From positions 1-56,073 of the forward strand of contig CAMJHJ010000002.1 of NCBI GenBank assembly GCA_946405485.1: 56,073 nt of DNA, given 5' to 3'. Positions 1 to 9,048 of the stretch are shown one piece after another. The translations under genes were made by a program, and so were the position numbers. Positions within the stretch are counted from its first letter, which is position 1. Each line of letters opens with the position of its first letter. The DNA comes from an uncultured Bacteroidales bacterium (GTDB lineage Bacteria > Bacteroidota > Bacteroidia > Bacteroidales > UBA932). A model generated the notes under the pieces. That model had not been told where the DNA came from and did no database searches. It worked only from the letters and a program-made list of their open reading frames with translations.

Positions 1-401
<401 letters not shown>

Positions 402-426
402 TTAATCCATGTTTGGAAAAACCTCG

Positions 427-434
427 CAAATTTA
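427..434 (-). promoter_or_regulatory. Bacteroidota -7 box for gap
   Basis: On the minus strand this reads TAAATTTG, a perfect TAnnTTTG box, about 56 bp upstream of the gap ATG. No convincing TTTG -33 element is seen. It lies back to back with the surE box at 457-464. Confidence 0.5.
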
Positions 435-456
435 TCAAAAAAAAAAGAGAATTCCA

Positions 457-464
457 TATCTTTG
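457..464 (+). promoter_or_regulatory. Bacteroidota -7 box for surE-lpxB
   Basis: TATCTTTG matches TAnnTTTG exactly. The expected transcription start, about 6 nt after the box, gives a leader of about 14 nt before the surE ATG at 484. Confidence 0.6.
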
Positions 465-483
465 CATAAATTCTCATTCAAGA

Positions 484-1329
484 ATGAAGATACTCGTAAC
501 AAACGACGACGGATACCGCGCCAAGGGACTTAAAACGCTGGTCAACATCCTGAAACCCTATGGCGAAATCCTGGTCGTCGCTCCGAAATATGTCCAGTCC
601 GGCACCTCGATGGGGGTCACGATGGGCTACAAACCGATCGCCGTCAAGAAGTTATCCGAAAAGCCGGGAGAGATCTGGTACTATCTGGACGGAACACCTG
701 CCAGCTGCGTCAAATTCGGAGTCGGAGAGCTTTGTCCGGAGGACTGCCCGCCGGATGTCATCGTCAGCGGGATCAACCACGGCGGCAATTACGCCACGGC
801 AGCCCTGTATTCCGGGACGGTCGGAGCCGCCATGGAAGGCTCCCTGATGAAGATCCCTTCGATCGCCGTATCCCTGGACAGCCTGGATGCGGATGCGGAT
901 TTCAGCGTTGTGGAAAAGCACTTCCCCGCCCTTTTCGAGTTTATCATGAGCCACCTCCCGGACCGCTTCGGCCTGGTGTACAACCTGAACTTCCCCGCCA
1001 TCGACCCCAAGACCGTCAAAGGCGTGAAAATCACGGAGCAAGGTGTCATCCGCTGGGTGCGTGAATACACTCCTTTCGACCCCGGATTCTATGAGCGCAA
1101 GGGCCTCATCCCGCATACGCTGGGCATCCGCAGCATCCCCGATCCGGAGCCGGAGGAAGACTTTTTCGTGATGGGCGGTACGGTCGTCAAGGATCCCGCC
1201 AACGGGCCCGAAACGGACGTGGAGCAGATTGCAGGCGGCTACATCTCCCTGACCGTGCACAGCATCCTGACCACCGACGGGCAGGAACAGTCGCGCCTGC
1301 GCGAGCTGGGACTGGAAAAGATCCTTTGA
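484..1329 (+). CDS. surE: 5'/3'-nucleotidase SurE
   Basis: SurE is a metal-dependent survival-protein phosphatase that removes phosphate from nucleoside monophosphates in the cytoplasm. The 281-residue product begins MKILVTNDDGYRAKGLKTL. D8 and D9 of NDDG, S39 in the VQSGTS stretch and N98 in VSGINHGGN are the family metal and phosphate ligands. The frame stays open upstream to 409, but the ATG at 484 gives the canonical N terminus and sits about 14 nt after the predicted transcription start. Its stop (1327-1329) lies 5 bp before the lpxB ATG, so surE and lpxB are almost certainly one operon. Length is close to the family norm of about 250-265 residues, with a slightly long C terminus. Confidence 0.93.
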   Translation: MKILVTNDDGYRAKGLKTLVNILKPYGEILVVAPKYVQSGTSMGVTMGYKPIAVKKLSEKPGEIWYYLDGTPASCVKFGVGELCPEDCPPDVIVSGINHGGNYATAALYSGTVGAAMEGSLMKIPSIAVSLDSLDADADFSVVEKHFPALFEFIMSHLPDRFGLVYNLNFPAIDPKTVKGVKITEQGVIRWVREYTPFDPGFYERKGLIPHTLGIRSIPDPEPEEDFFVMGGTVVKDPANGPETDVEQIAGGYISLTVHSILTTDGQEQSRLRELGLEKIL

Positions 1330-1334
1330 CCGTC

Positions 1335-2450
1335 ATGAAGTACTACATCATAGCCGGCGAAGCGAGCGGAGACCTCCATGGCAGCAACCTGATGAAAGGT
1401 CTGCGGGCCAAGGACCCGGATGCCGTCATCCGTTTCTGGGGCGGCGACATGATGCAGGCGGCCGATCCCGGCGCCCAGATGGTGCGCCATTACCGGGAAG
1501 GCGCCGTCATGGGTTTGACGGAAGTCATTGCCAAGGCGCGCACCCTGCTGGGAAACGTAGACTTCTGCAAGAAAGACATCCTGGCCTGGAGGCCGGACGT
1601 CGTCATCCTCATCGACTACCCCGGATTCAATTTCAAGATCGCCAAGTTTGCCCACGAAAGCGGGATCAAGGTCTTCTACTATATCGCGCCCAAGACCTGG
1701 GCCTCCCGCGAGAAGCGGAACGCCTCGCTCAAGGCCTGGGTGGACCGCCTCTTCATCATCTTCCCCTTTGAGAAAGAGTATTTCGGCAGCCGGGGCATCC
1801 CCTATTCTTATAAGGGCAACCCGCTGATCGATGCGGTGGATGACCATGAGTTCAGCCCGCCCGTCGAAGGCTCTTACATCGCCTTGCTCGCCGGTTCCCG
1901 CAAGGGCGAGATCTCCCGCATGATGCCCGTCTGCATGGAGATCGCCGATTTGCTGGGCCGCAACGTCGTCATCGCCGGCGCCCCTGCCCGCACCAAGGAA
2001 GACTACGAAAAATACATCGGCACCCGCAAGAATGTCAAACTCATTTTCGGGCGCACTTATGACATCCTGAAATATGCCGACGCGGCCATCATCAATTCCG
2101 GGACCGCTTCGCTCGAGGCGGCCCTGATCGGCACGCCTCAGGTCGTCTGCTGGAGCACCAGCGCCCTGACGATGTGGGCTATCCGCCACATCTTCCATGT
2201 GGAGAAGCACATCAACTACATCTCCCTCGGCAACCTCATCATGAACCGTCCCGTCTTCCGGGAACTCATCCAGGAAGAATTCAACACGGCTGCCGTCTTC
2301 GCAGAGTTGCGCCGCATCACGGAGGACAGCGCCTACCGGGCGAAAATGAAAGAGGGCTACCGCGAAATCCGCGAAGCCCTCGGTGGTTCCGGCGCGTCCG
2401 AAGCCATCGCCGGAGAGATGATTGCCTACCTGAAAGGTCAGATCCGGTAG
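1335..2450 (+). CDS. lpxB: Lipid-A-disaccharide synthase
   Basis: LpxB joins UDP-2,3-diacylglucosamine and lipid X to form the lipid A disaccharide at the inner membrane, releasing UDP (GT19 family). The 371-residue protein opens MKYYIIAGEASGDLHGSNLM with the diagnostic GEASGD loop, and carries WGGDMMQAA, IDYPGFNFKIAK and YYIAPKTWASRE, all typical of LpxB. The C-terminal half has LAGSRKGEI and NSGTASLEAALIGTPQVV, the UDP-binding GT-B region. A TTG at 1326 overlapping the surE stop would add three residues, but the ATG at 1335 matches family alignments better. The 3' end overlaps the convergent phosphodiesterase gene by 13 bp. Confidence 0.94.
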   Translation: MKYYIIAGEASGDLHGSNLMKGLRAKDPDAVIRFWGGDMMQAADPGAQMVRHYREGAVMGLTEVIAKARTLLGNVDFCKKDILAWRPDVVILIDYPGFNFKIAKFAHESGIKVFYYIAPKTWASREKRNASLKAWVDRLFIIFPFEKEYFGSRGIPYSYKGNPLIDAVDDHEFSPPVEGSYIALLAGSRKGEISRMMPVCMEIADLLGRNVVIAGAPARTKEDYEKYIGTRKNVKLIFGRTYDILKYADAAIINSGTASLEAALIGTPQVVCWSTSALTMWAIRHIFHVEKHINYISLGNLIMNRPVFRELIQEEFNTAAVFAELRRITEDSAYRAKMKEGYREIREALGGSGASEAIAGEMIAYLKGQIR

Positions 2451-3517
2451 AAACGCGCACGCAAGCCTTTCAGCACCAACCCCTTGTCTCCCGCCTTCAC
2501 TTCAAAGGAAGGCGCAGTCCGCAGGCTGCGGTAGCCCACCAGGAAAGACTGTTCCGTCTCGGATGAGATCGGATAGACCGCCTCGCCGTCGACCGTCACC
2601 TGGCCCTCGCCGGCAAAGCGGAATTCAAGGACGATGGCGCCATATTCCAGTTCCTCCGGGCAGCTGAAGCCATAGTTTCCGCCAGCCTTGACCGCGACAC
2701 GTCGGGCTTTCTTCTCCATCATCGGGGTACGCCCTTCCGTCTGGAGCCAGCAGAAATCACTCAGGATGATGTCGGCCTTATCCCGGATGGCGTCCGCATC
2801 ATGCGGCACCGGGAAGATGGAGGATTGGGTATGCATCCCAGCCTCGTGCATCACGGCGATGTAGGCGGAATCCAGCATGTCATACTTCATCGTAGACATG
2901 CCCAGCCAACCTCCCAGCGGACGCAACATCTCCACGCACTCCGCGGCCGGCTTACGTCCCGGATCCAGCAGGACCTTGCATTGTGAGAACGAACGCGCAA
3001 AGGCCACATTCTCAGGCAAAGAAGAGAAACAGGTCCAGTCATCGCCCATCAACTCCTGTGCGACTTTGTAGGAGAGGTCGATATGGCTGTGGAGGACAGG
3101 ATGGATGCCGCAACGCTTGCAGGCCGCCAGCATATCCACGAGCGTAGGAATGGGCTCCCGCAGCGAAGGATCTTCCGAAGCCAGTACATATTTCGTACGC
3201 AGTTCCTGGAAGGAAGTCTCCGAGACCCTCACCGGCTCCGGGATCGGGGCATAGCCATCAGCCAGGCGCATGGTGCGGTTGATGGTCCCGTCATGCATGA
3301 TGACAAGGACGCTGTCCAGGGTATACTTCACATCCATCTCGATGGCAGGATAGCCGAACCGTGCGGCCATCGCGATGCCGGAAAGGCTATTCTCAGGGAT
3401 CAGCCCGTCCAAGTGGCAGCCGCGGTGGGCATAGACCTGGGGGAAATCATCGACTGCCGGGCGGCAGGAGGAAAGCAAGGCCGCAAAGGCGGCGAAAGCA
3501 AACAATATCTTTTTCAT
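2438..3517 (-). CDS. Glycerophosphodiester phosphodiesterase-family lipoprotein
   Basis: Predicted exported lipoprotein of 359 residues that hydrolyses glycerophosphodiesters. The signal peptide MKKILFAFAAFAALLSSC ends in a lipobox with C18. The GDPD TIM barrel shows the catalytic pair in YAHRG (H31, R32), PENS (E42), EMDVK (E60, D62) and MHDGT (H75, D76). The last ~90 residues look like an extra beta-rich tail not needed for the barrel. The frame is open upstream for another 67 codons, but that part overlaps the preceding gene; the ATG at 3517 starts exactly at the signal peptide. It is the last gene of the DUF349-yidC-yggS operon, 13 bp after the yggS stop. Substrate in vivo is inferred only from the family. 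Confidence 0.87.
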   Translation of the reverse strand: MKKILFAFAAFAALLSSCRPAVDDFPQVYAHRGCHLDGLIPENSLSGIAMAARFGYPAIEMDVKYTLDSVLVIMHDGTINRTMRLADGYAPIPEPVRVSETSFQELRTKYVLASEDPSLREPIPTLVDMLAACKRCGIHPVLHSHIDLSYKVAQELMGDDWTCFSSLPENVAFARSFSQCKVLLDPGRKPAAECVEMLRPLGGWLGMSTMKYDMLDSAYIAVMHEAGMHTQSSIFPVPHDADAIRDKADIILSDFCWLQTEGRTPMMEKKARRVAVKAGGNYGFSCPEELEYGAIVLEFRFAGEGQVTVDGEAVYPISSETEQSFLVGYRSLRTAPSFEVKAGDKGLVLKGLRARFYRI

Positions 3518-3530
3518 AATCCAATGAATA

Positions 3531-4184
3531 TCAAACTCGAGGGCCGAAAATCGCGCTGCCGATGCGGACCTCCGTAGAGCCACAACCGAGGGCGATGCGC
3601 CAGTCTTCGGACATGCCGATAGAAAGCTCCTTGAAATCCTCCAGCTCCGGGAACAGGTCCTGCAGGTAAGCCAGATAGGAAGAAATGCGGGTAAAATCCG
3701 CACGTACCATCTCTTCATCGTCGGTATGCGACGCCATCCCCATCAATCCGCAGAAACGGATATGCCTGTATCTGTCCGCGTTGAAAAGGATATCCAGAAC
3801 CTCCTCTTCATAAAAGCCCTGCTTGGTTTCTTCCGCACCGATATGCAGTTCGAGAAGGACGGAGATGACCTTGTCATGTGCCTCCCCCCAGTCGTCGACG
3901 GCCTCCAGGAGATGCTGCGAATCGACCGATTCCACCAGAGCGGCGTACGGAAGCACCATTTTGAGCTTGTTGGTCTGGAGATGGCCGATGAAATGCCACT
4001 CGATATCCTGCGGCAGCTGCACAGCCTTGGCCGCCAGTTCCTGGGGGCGGTTCTCTCCGAAGAGGCGCTGGCCGCACTGATAGGCTTCCAGCAGGCGCTC
4101 AAGGGGCTGGAATTTGGAAACTGCCAACAATTTTACAGTTGCTGGCAGTTCATTTCGGATGGCTTGGAGATTCTCCGCTATCAT
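3531..4184 (-). CDS. YggS/PLPBP-family pyridoxal phosphate homeostasis protein
   Basis: PLP-binding protein of the YggS/PROSC family, which buffers vitamin B6 and affects amino-acid and keto-acid metabolism rather than catalysing a known reaction. The 217-residue protein is a full-length fold type III barrel: K24 in KLLAVSK is the expected PLP lysine, followed by FGENRPQEL, WHFIGHLQTNK, the CGLMGMAS strand and the C-terminal SIGMSEDWRIALGCGSTEVR signature. The start ATG (4184) overlaps the yidC stop in an ATGA quadruplet, indicating translational coupling. Linkage to yidC is probably operon convenience rather than shared function. Confidence 0.9.
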   Translation of the reverse strand: MIAENLQAIRNELPATVKLLAVSKFQPLERLLEAYQCGQRLFGENRPQELAAKAVQLPQDIEWHFIGHLQTNKLKMVLPYAALVESVDSQHLLEAVDDWGEAHDKVISVLLELHIGAEETKQGFYEEEVLDILFNADRYRHIRFCGLMGMASHTDDEEMVRADFTRISSYLAYLQDLFPELEDFKELSIGMSEDWRIALGCGSTEVRIGSAIFGPRV

Positions 4185-6079
4185 CGTTTCCCTTGTTTCT
4201 TCTGCTGCTCGCGCAGTTGCTGCTGTTGCAGGCGCTGGGCTTCTTCCAGCCGGAGCTGCCACTTGGACTTCTGTACCGGCTTGCCCTCGGATGCCTTCAC
4301 CTTGGCAAGGATCTCGTCCGGATGGACGAACCACTTCTTGATCACGAAGGTCTCGCCCATCGTGATGAGGTTGGAGAGCAGATAATAGTAGCTGAGGCCG
4401 GATGAGAGGCTGTTACAGATGAAATACATCATGATCGGCATCATCCAGAGGCTCATGAACTTCATCGACTGCGCATTGGGGTCGTTGGAGGCCGTCTGGT
4501 TCGCAGTGGTCATCTTGGAGTAGAACCACATGGAGACCGCCATCAGCAAAGCGAAGAGGGAGATGTGGTCCCCCAGCAACGGGATGCGGTGGCCGAAGTT
4601 GATGATCGAATCATAGGCGCTCAAGTCATCGGCCCAGAGGAATGGCTGCTGCCGCAACTCGATGGAAGCCGGGAAGAAGCGGAACATGGCCCACAGGATC
4701 GGGAACTGCAGGAACATCGGCAGGCACCCTCCCATCGGACTGACGCCCGCTTTCTTGTACAGGTCCATCGTCGCCTGCTGCTTCTTCATCGCGTCCTCCT
4801 GCTTGGGATACTTGGCGTTGATCTTCTCCATCTCAGGCTTGAGGGCCTGCATCTTGGCGGAGGAAGAGTACGACTTGTAAGCAAACGGGAACACCACGAT
4901 CTTGATGAAGATGGTCATCAGGAGGATGATGATACCGAAGTTGCCGATGTAGCGGTGGAGGAAGTTGAAGAGCGGGATGATGACGAAACGGGTGAACCAA
5001 CCGACCAGCCAGCCGCCGAGCGGGATGATCTTCTCATACTTCTGGTCATAGGACTTCAGCGTCTGGAAGTGGTTGGGACCGAAATACATCTCGTAGCCCA
5101 GCCGGATGTCGGCAGGGTTGTCACGCCGGAGCTCCTCGCGCATCCGGGCCTGGCAGGTCATCAGGTTGTGGCTCTCGTCACCTTCCTGGAAGAAAGCGAC
5201 GGACACGTCACCGGAGGCGAACTGCTGCTTGGAACGGATGATGGCGGAGAAGAACTGCTGCTGGAAAGCGAACCAGCTCAACTTGGAGTCGATCCGCTTC
5301 GAGCCATTTCGGCCGCGACCGATTTCGGTCGGTTTCTTATCCCCTTCGAAATAGTAGTCAAGCTTGGAATACTGGGACTCGTTCTTGAAGCCCTTCTCCA
5401 TCCGGGGAATCGTCATCAGGAAATCCACGTCCACGGACGATACATTGCGCGGGATGACACCCTCCATTCCGACGAAGGACAGGGTGTTCTGCACCATATA
5501 GGAACCTTCCGGGAGGGAATAACGCTGCTCGATGTAACCGCCGGAAGCGAAAGGAAGACGCATCACGAGCGTGGTATCCGTATGCTCGGCGACTTGGAAG
5601 ACGAAGTCTGAAGTCTTGATGAACTCACCCGTGTAGACACTCACCGAATACGTGCTCATCCCTTCCTTGAAGAGATAGAGATCTTCCTTATCGTAGGTCT
5701 TGAAGTCCTTGATCCGGGCGGACCAGGGCTGGGCGCCCTTGGTCGTAAAGGCCAGGGCGACCTTGTCGTTCTCCAGCGTCAGGATGCTTCCTTCCGCCTG
5801 GTGGGCGCTTTCAAGGGCCGCATCCTTGTAGATGGAGACCGGAGCCTCGGGCTGCTCGGGCAGGACGGCGTCGACGGAGTCAGCCGCGGCGCGCAAAGCG
5901 GCGATGGAATCCATCTCCGCCTTGTGCTCCACATAATAAATGGAGTCGAGACGCGCCTGCTCGGCGGCTTGCTCGGCCTGGATGGCGGCCTGCTTCTCAT
6001 ACTGCTTCGACTGCCAGAAGGTGAAGCCGAACAGGAGAAGGCCGATCAGGACGAATCCGATAATCGAGTTCTTATCCAT
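4181..6079 (-). CDS. yidC: Membrane protein insertase YidC
   Basis: YidC inserts and folds inner-membrane proteins alone or with SecYEG. The 632-residue product has the Gram-negative layout: an N-terminal membrane helix (MDKNSIIGFVLIGLLLFGF), a charged Ala/Glu-rich linker, a large periplasmic beta domain to about residue 350, then the conserved five-helix core (FLHRYIGNFGIIILLMTIFI; KYPKQEDAMKKQQATMDLYK; GVSPMGGCLPMFLQFPILWA). The C terminus is a basic, Gln-rich tail ending GKR, as in YidC proteins that contact ribosomes. Its ATG overlaps the stop of the upstream DUF349 gene by 8 bp. Length and order agree with other Bacteroidota. Confidence 0.96.
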   Translation of the reverse strand: MDKNSIIGFVLIGLLLFGFTFWQSKQYEKQAAIQAEQAAEQARLDSIYYVEHKAEMDSIAALRAAADSVDAVLPEQPEAPVSIYKDAALESAHQAEGSILTLENDKVALAFTTKGAQPWSARIKDFKTYDKEDLYLFKEGMSTYSVSVYTGEFIKTSDFVFQVAEHTDTTLVMRLPFASGGYIEQRYSLPEGSYMVQNTLSFVGMEGVIPRNVSSVDVDFLMTIPRMEKGFKNESQYSKLDYYFEGDKKPTEIGRGRNGSKRIDSKLSWFAFQQQFFSAIIRSKQQFASGDVSVAFFQEGDESHNLMTCQARMREELRRDNPADIRLGYEMYFGPNHFQTLKSYDQKYEKIIPLGGWLVGWFTRFVIIPLFNFLHRYIGNFGIIILLMTIFIKIVVFPFAYKSYSSSAKMQALKPEMEKINAKYPKQEDAMKKQQATMDLYKKAGVSPMGGCLPMFLQFPILWAMFRFFPASIELRQQPFLWADDLSAYDSIINFGHRIPLLGDHISLFALLMAVSMWFYSKMTTANQTASNDPNAQSMKFMSLWMMPIMMYFICNSLSSGLSYYYLLSNLITMGETFVIKKWFVHPDEILAKVKASEGKPVQKSKWQLRLEEAQRLQQQQLREQQKKQGKR

Positions 6080-8063
6080 TGTTCTCTTCGCTTTCTACCG
6101 TCCGGATCTTCTCCTCAAGCGCCTTGAGCTCCTGCTTCGCATCCTCGATCTTCTGCTGCATCTGCTTGATGAGAGGTTCGGAATTCTTGGACATGGCGAA
6201 GAAACCGATGTTGTTCTCGTAGGTGTCGATATCCTGCTGGAGGGCATTGTACTTCTGGATCAGGATGTCCTTCTCGCTGCGCGGAGCGCGGGACGCCTGG
6301 CGGTTGTCACGCCGCACACCCCTCTCTCCGAATCCGGGGAATTTCTCCTGCATCGCCTCGCGGTAGCTGCGGGTGATGCTTTCCTTCTCCTTGAACGGGA
6401 CGAAGCCGATCGCACGCCATTTCTCGTCGAAGTCGTGCATCGCGGCCTCGGCCGCCGCCTCATCCTCAGGGACATAGGCCTTGATCTCCTCGATCAGGTG
6501 CTTCTTGGCCTTCAGGTTGCCGTAGAAGTCGTTCTCGGGCTTGTTCTGCTTGTCACGCTCGGCGAAGAACTCGTCGCAAGCGGCGCGGAAACGCTTCCAG
6601 AGCTGCTCGGACTTCTTGCGCGGCACGGCGCCGATCTCCTTCCACTTCTTCTGGAGGCTGATGAATTCGTCCGTCGCCTTCTTCCATTCGGTGCTGGACT
6701 TGAGCGCCTCGGCGGCCTCGATGAGAGCCATCTTCTTTTCGAGGTTCTCATTCATATTGTCCTTATAGGCGGAATAGAAGTCGCGCTTCTTCTCGAAGAA
6801 CCGGTCACAGCCGGCGCGGAAGCGGTCGTAAATCTTCTGGTTCTCCTTCTTGGACGCGAAACCGATGCCCTTCCACTCGGCCTGGATCTTCTCGATCTCC
6901 TTGGTGAGGGCGTTCCACTCGCTGGAAGAAGAGACCTCCTTCGCCGCGATTTCCTCGATCCGCTCACAGAGGGCGGTCTTGGCGGCGAGGTTCTCCTCCT
7001 GCTTCTCCTTCAGGCCCTCGAAATGGGCTTGGTAGCGCTTGTTGATAACGGCGGTCGCAGCACGGAAACGCTCCCAGATGGAGTCGCGATATTCCTTTGC
7101 TACCGGACCGAACTCCTTCCACTGCTCGTGCAGCTTCTGCAACTCGTGGAAAGCGGAGACGACGTTCTCGTTTTCGGCAAGCTTTTCAGCGGCCTCACAG
7201 AAGGCCTCCTTGGCTTCGAGGTTCTTCTTGAAATCAAGGTCACGAAGGTCGCGGTTGATCTTGACCATGTCGTAGAACTTCTCGACATAGAACTGATAGG
7301 TATCATTGATATCCCTGAACTTCTGGTTGGGGACGGGGCCGATGGAGCGCCAGCGTGACTGGATCTCGCGGAAGGCCGGGAACGTGGCACTCACGTCCTC
7401 CTGCTTCTCGACGAGATTCTTGAGATCCTCGATGACGGCCTCCTTGGCCGCGAGGTTGTTTTCCCGTTCCTTTTCCTGCTCTTTGTTGTACTCGGCCCTT
7501 TCACGCTTGTAGTCGGCGTAAAGGTCCTTGAAAGCCGCTTCGATGGCCATGAAAGGATTCATCTTTCCGTCTTCCGCCACGGGCTCGGCAGGAGCGGCAT
7601 CCTCGGGCTCCGGACTGGCTTCCAGACCGGCCTCGGCCTTCTCCTTGTTGAGTTTCTTGTAGAATGCGGATTTGATGGCCTCGGCCTCTTTCGACTTTTT
7701 CATCCGGTCCACGTCGTCCTTAAGGGCGGCGAAGAGATCGACCAGCTCGGCGAGGGTTTTCTCGAAGAGGTTGGGGGCCTCTTCAGGGGCCGGTGCGGGT
7801 GCTTCTTCAGCAGCAGGCGCCTCCTCAACGGCGGGAGCTTCAGGCTCTGCCGCAGGTTCAGGCTCTGCGACCGGCTCGGGTTCTGCCACGGGCTCCGGTT
7901 CAACGGCCGGCTCGGGCTCCGCCACCGGTTCAGGCTCTGCCACGGGAGCCTCGGGCTCCGCTACGGGCTGTTCCTGCTCGATGTTCTCTTCAACGACGGG
8001 GGTCTGGATGGTTTCAAGTACGTCTGACGTGGGCTGCACATCAGGGATGATCGTTTCGCTCAT
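6072..8063 (-). CDS. DUF349 repeat protein with Glu-Pro-rich N terminus
   Basis: A 663-residue cytoplasmic protein of unknown function built from about five DUF349 repeats. Each repeat has a W-K/R-x-I/F-G-x-V/A motif followed by a helical F/Y-R-x-A/x-C/x segment: RWRSIGPVPNQKFRD, QWKEFGPVAKEYRD, EWKGIGFASKKENQ, KWKEIGAVPRKKSEQ and KWRAIGFVPFKEKES. Residues ~30-100 are a low-complexity run of AEPEPVAEP-type repeats, then a charged linker. The C-terminal ~60 residues form a predicted coiled coil. It is the first gene of the yidC operon and overlaps yidC by 8 bp. DUF349 proteins are common in Bacteroidota; no enzymatic motif is visible, and the architecture suggests a scaffold or adaptor. Confidence 0.85.
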   Translation of the reverse strand: MSETIIPDVQPTSDVLETIQTPVVEENIEQEQPVAEPEAPVAEPEPVAEPEPAVEPEPVAEPEPVAEPEPAAEPEAPAVEEAPAAEEAPAPAPEEAPNLFEKTLAELVDLFAALKDDVDRMKKSKEAEAIKSAFYKKLNKEKAEAGLEASPEPEDAAPAEPVAEDGKMNPFMAIEAAFKDLYADYKRERAEYNKEQEKERENNLAAKEAVIEDLKNLVEKQEDVSATFPAFREIQSRWRSIGPVPNQKFRDINDTYQFYVEKFYDMVKINRDLRDLDFKKNLEAKEAFCEAAEKLAENENVVSAFHELQKLHEQWKEFGPVAKEYRDSIWERFRAATAVINKRYQAHFEGLKEKQEENLAAKTALCERIEEIAAKEVSSSSEWNALTKEIEKIQAEWKGIGFASKKENQKIYDRFRAGCDRFFEKKRDFYSAYKDNMNENLEKKMALIEAAEALKSSTEWKKATDEFISLQKKWKEIGAVPRKKSEQLWKRFRAACDEFFAERDKQNKPENDFYGNLKAKKHLIEEIKAYVPEDEAAAEAAMHDFDEKWRAIGFVPFKEKESITRSYREAMQEKFPGFGERGVRRDNRQASRAPRSEKDILIQKYNALQQDIDTYENNIGFFAMSKNSEPLIKQMQQKIEDAKQELKALEEKIRTVESEENNG

Positions 8064-8103
8064 AATAAATAGAGGTTCTGGTTAAAAATATAGTTAAGGA
8101 ATG

Positions 8104-8111
8104 CAAATATA
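8104..8111 (-). promoter_or_regulatory. -7 box for the DUF349-yidC operon
   Basis: On the minus strand this is TATATTTG, an exact TAnnTTTG match, 41 bp upstream of the ATG at 8063. It lies 22 bp from the oppositely oriented trmD box, forming a compact divergent promoter region. Confidence 0.55.
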
Positions 8112-8133
8112 TCATTTTTTTGACATTCTTCGC

Positions 8134-8141
8134 TATTTTTG
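8134..8141 (+). promoter_or_regulatory. -7 box for trmD
   Basis: TATTTTTG matches TAnnTTTG exactly, with the trmD ATG 20 bp downstream, so a leader of about 14 nt is predicted. Confidence 0.55.
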
Positions 8142-8161
8142 CAAGAGTTAATGCTATCACT

Positions 8162-8839
8162 ATGAGAATCGACATCCTGACCGTCGTCCCCGAACTGCTC
8201 GAGAGCCCGCTGGGCCATTCCATCGTGGGACGCGCCATCAAGAAAGGCATCGTGGAAATCCATGTCCACAACATCCGCAAATATGGCCTGGGGCCGCACC
8301 GCTCGGTCGACGATTACTGCTATGGCGGAGACGCCGGGATGGTGATGATGGTGGAGCCGGTCTACAAGATGATCGGGGAGCTGAAGGCGGAACGGGACTA
8401 CGACGAAGTGATTTACATGTCTCCGGACGGCGAAATCCTGACCCAGGGCATCGCGAACGAGCTTTCACTCAAGGAGAACATCATCCTTCTTTGCGGCCAC
8501 TACAAAGGCATCGACCATCGGATCCGTGAGCATCTGGTCACCCGGGAGATTTCCGTTGGCGATTATGTGGTCAGCGGCGGCGAGATCCCTGCGGCCATCG
8601 TTGCGGATGCGATCGTCCGCCTGCTGCCCGGCGCCATCACAGACGAGACCTCAGCGCTCAGCGACAGCTTCCAGGACGACCTCCTCTCCCCTCCCATCTA
8701 CACCCGGCCCGTAGAGTTCAACGGGTGGAAAGTGCCTGACGTATTGCTCAGCGGCAACCCCAAGCTGATACGCGCCTGGCAGGACGAGCAGGCCCTGGAA
8801 CGCACGAGACTCCTGCGCCCGGAATTACTTAATAAATAA
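8162..8839 (+). CDS. trmD: tRNA (guanine-N1-)-methyltransferase TrmD
   Basis: TrmD methylates G37 of tRNAs reading CNN/GGN codons with S-adenosylmethionine and prevents +1 frameshifting. The 225-residue protein is full length and begins [20 protein letters not shown]. It contains [27 protein letters not shown] and [14 protein letters not shown], which form the trefoil-knot SAM site, and a short C-terminal tRNA-binding domain. ATG 8162 was chosen over an upstream in-frame ATG at 8120 because the latter lies upstream of the -7 box and would add a non-family extension. The gene stands alone, divergent from the DUF349 operon. Confidence 0.95.
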   Translation: MRIDILTVVPELLESPLGHSIVGRAIKKGIVEIHVHNIRKYGLGPHRSVDDYCYGGDAGMVMMVEPVYKMIGELKAERDYDEVIYMSPDGEILTQGIANELSLKENIILLCGHYKGIDHRIREHLVTREISVGDYVVSGGEIPAAIVADAIVRLLPGAITDETSALSDSFQDDLLSPPIYTRPVEFNGWKVPDVLLSGNPKLIRAWQDEQALERTRLLRPELLNK

Positions 8840-8878
8840 TTTTAATAAATAATTTATTTGATAAAAGAATTTTAGGTT

Positions 8879-8912
8879 TTTGTTGGAATCAATAAAAAAT
8901 TGATTACCTTTG
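8879..8912 (+). promoter_or_regulatory. Strong Bacteroidota promoter of an orphan transcript
   Basis: A TACCTTTG box at 8905-8912 is preceded by overlapping TTTG (8879-8882) and TTG (8883-8885) -33 candidates, the latter with a 19-bp spacer. It faces a 100-bp stretch that ends in a strong terminator and holds no normal gene. Confidence 0.65.
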
Positions 8913-8917
8913 CCAGT

Positions 8918-9036
8918 GAAAAATGACAACACTCTACTCTTATTCTTAAGAGATACTAACCAACAATTAACCTTCTTTTAGGTAATACACTACTAACTAA
9001 CCGATAAAAAAGCCCGCTGTGACAGCGGGCTTTTTT
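8918..9036 (+). ncRNA. Candidate small RNA (orphan transcription unit)
   Basis: From the expected start near 8918 to the terminator at 9036 is a transcript of about 118 nt with no gene downstream on the same strand, since the next gene (9131-9889) is convergent. The body is A/C/T-rich and largely unstructured, with repeated CTAACC/CTAACTAACC motifs, followed by the 8-bp GC-rich terminator hairpin. An 8-codon reading frame (ATG at 8923, peptide MTTLYSYS) starts 5 nt after the predicted start; it could be a leader peptide, but there is nothing downstream to attenuate. No known RNA family is recognised. Evidence is promoter plus terminator only. Confidence 0.5.
9006..9036. terminator. Bidirectional rho-independent terminator
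   Basis: An 8-bp perfect stem (GCCCGCTG at 9012-9019, loop TGA, CAGCGGGC at 9023-9030) is flanked by A6 upstream and T6 downstream, so it can act on both strands. It ends the orphan transcript on the plus strand and may serve the glutaminyl cyclotransferase gene on the minus strand. Confidence 0.85.
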
Positions 9037-9048
9037 CCTTTTACAGCT

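Noticed and set aside
5940..7358. 472-codon Leu-rich plus frame opposite yidC and the DUF349 gene
   Set aside because: Antisense shadow of charged coiled-coil code; no start context or family motif.
8840..8880. AATAAATAATTT-type repeats after trmD considered as a replication or partition repeat
   Set aside because: Simple AT-rich low complexity just after the stop, without any ordered spacing.
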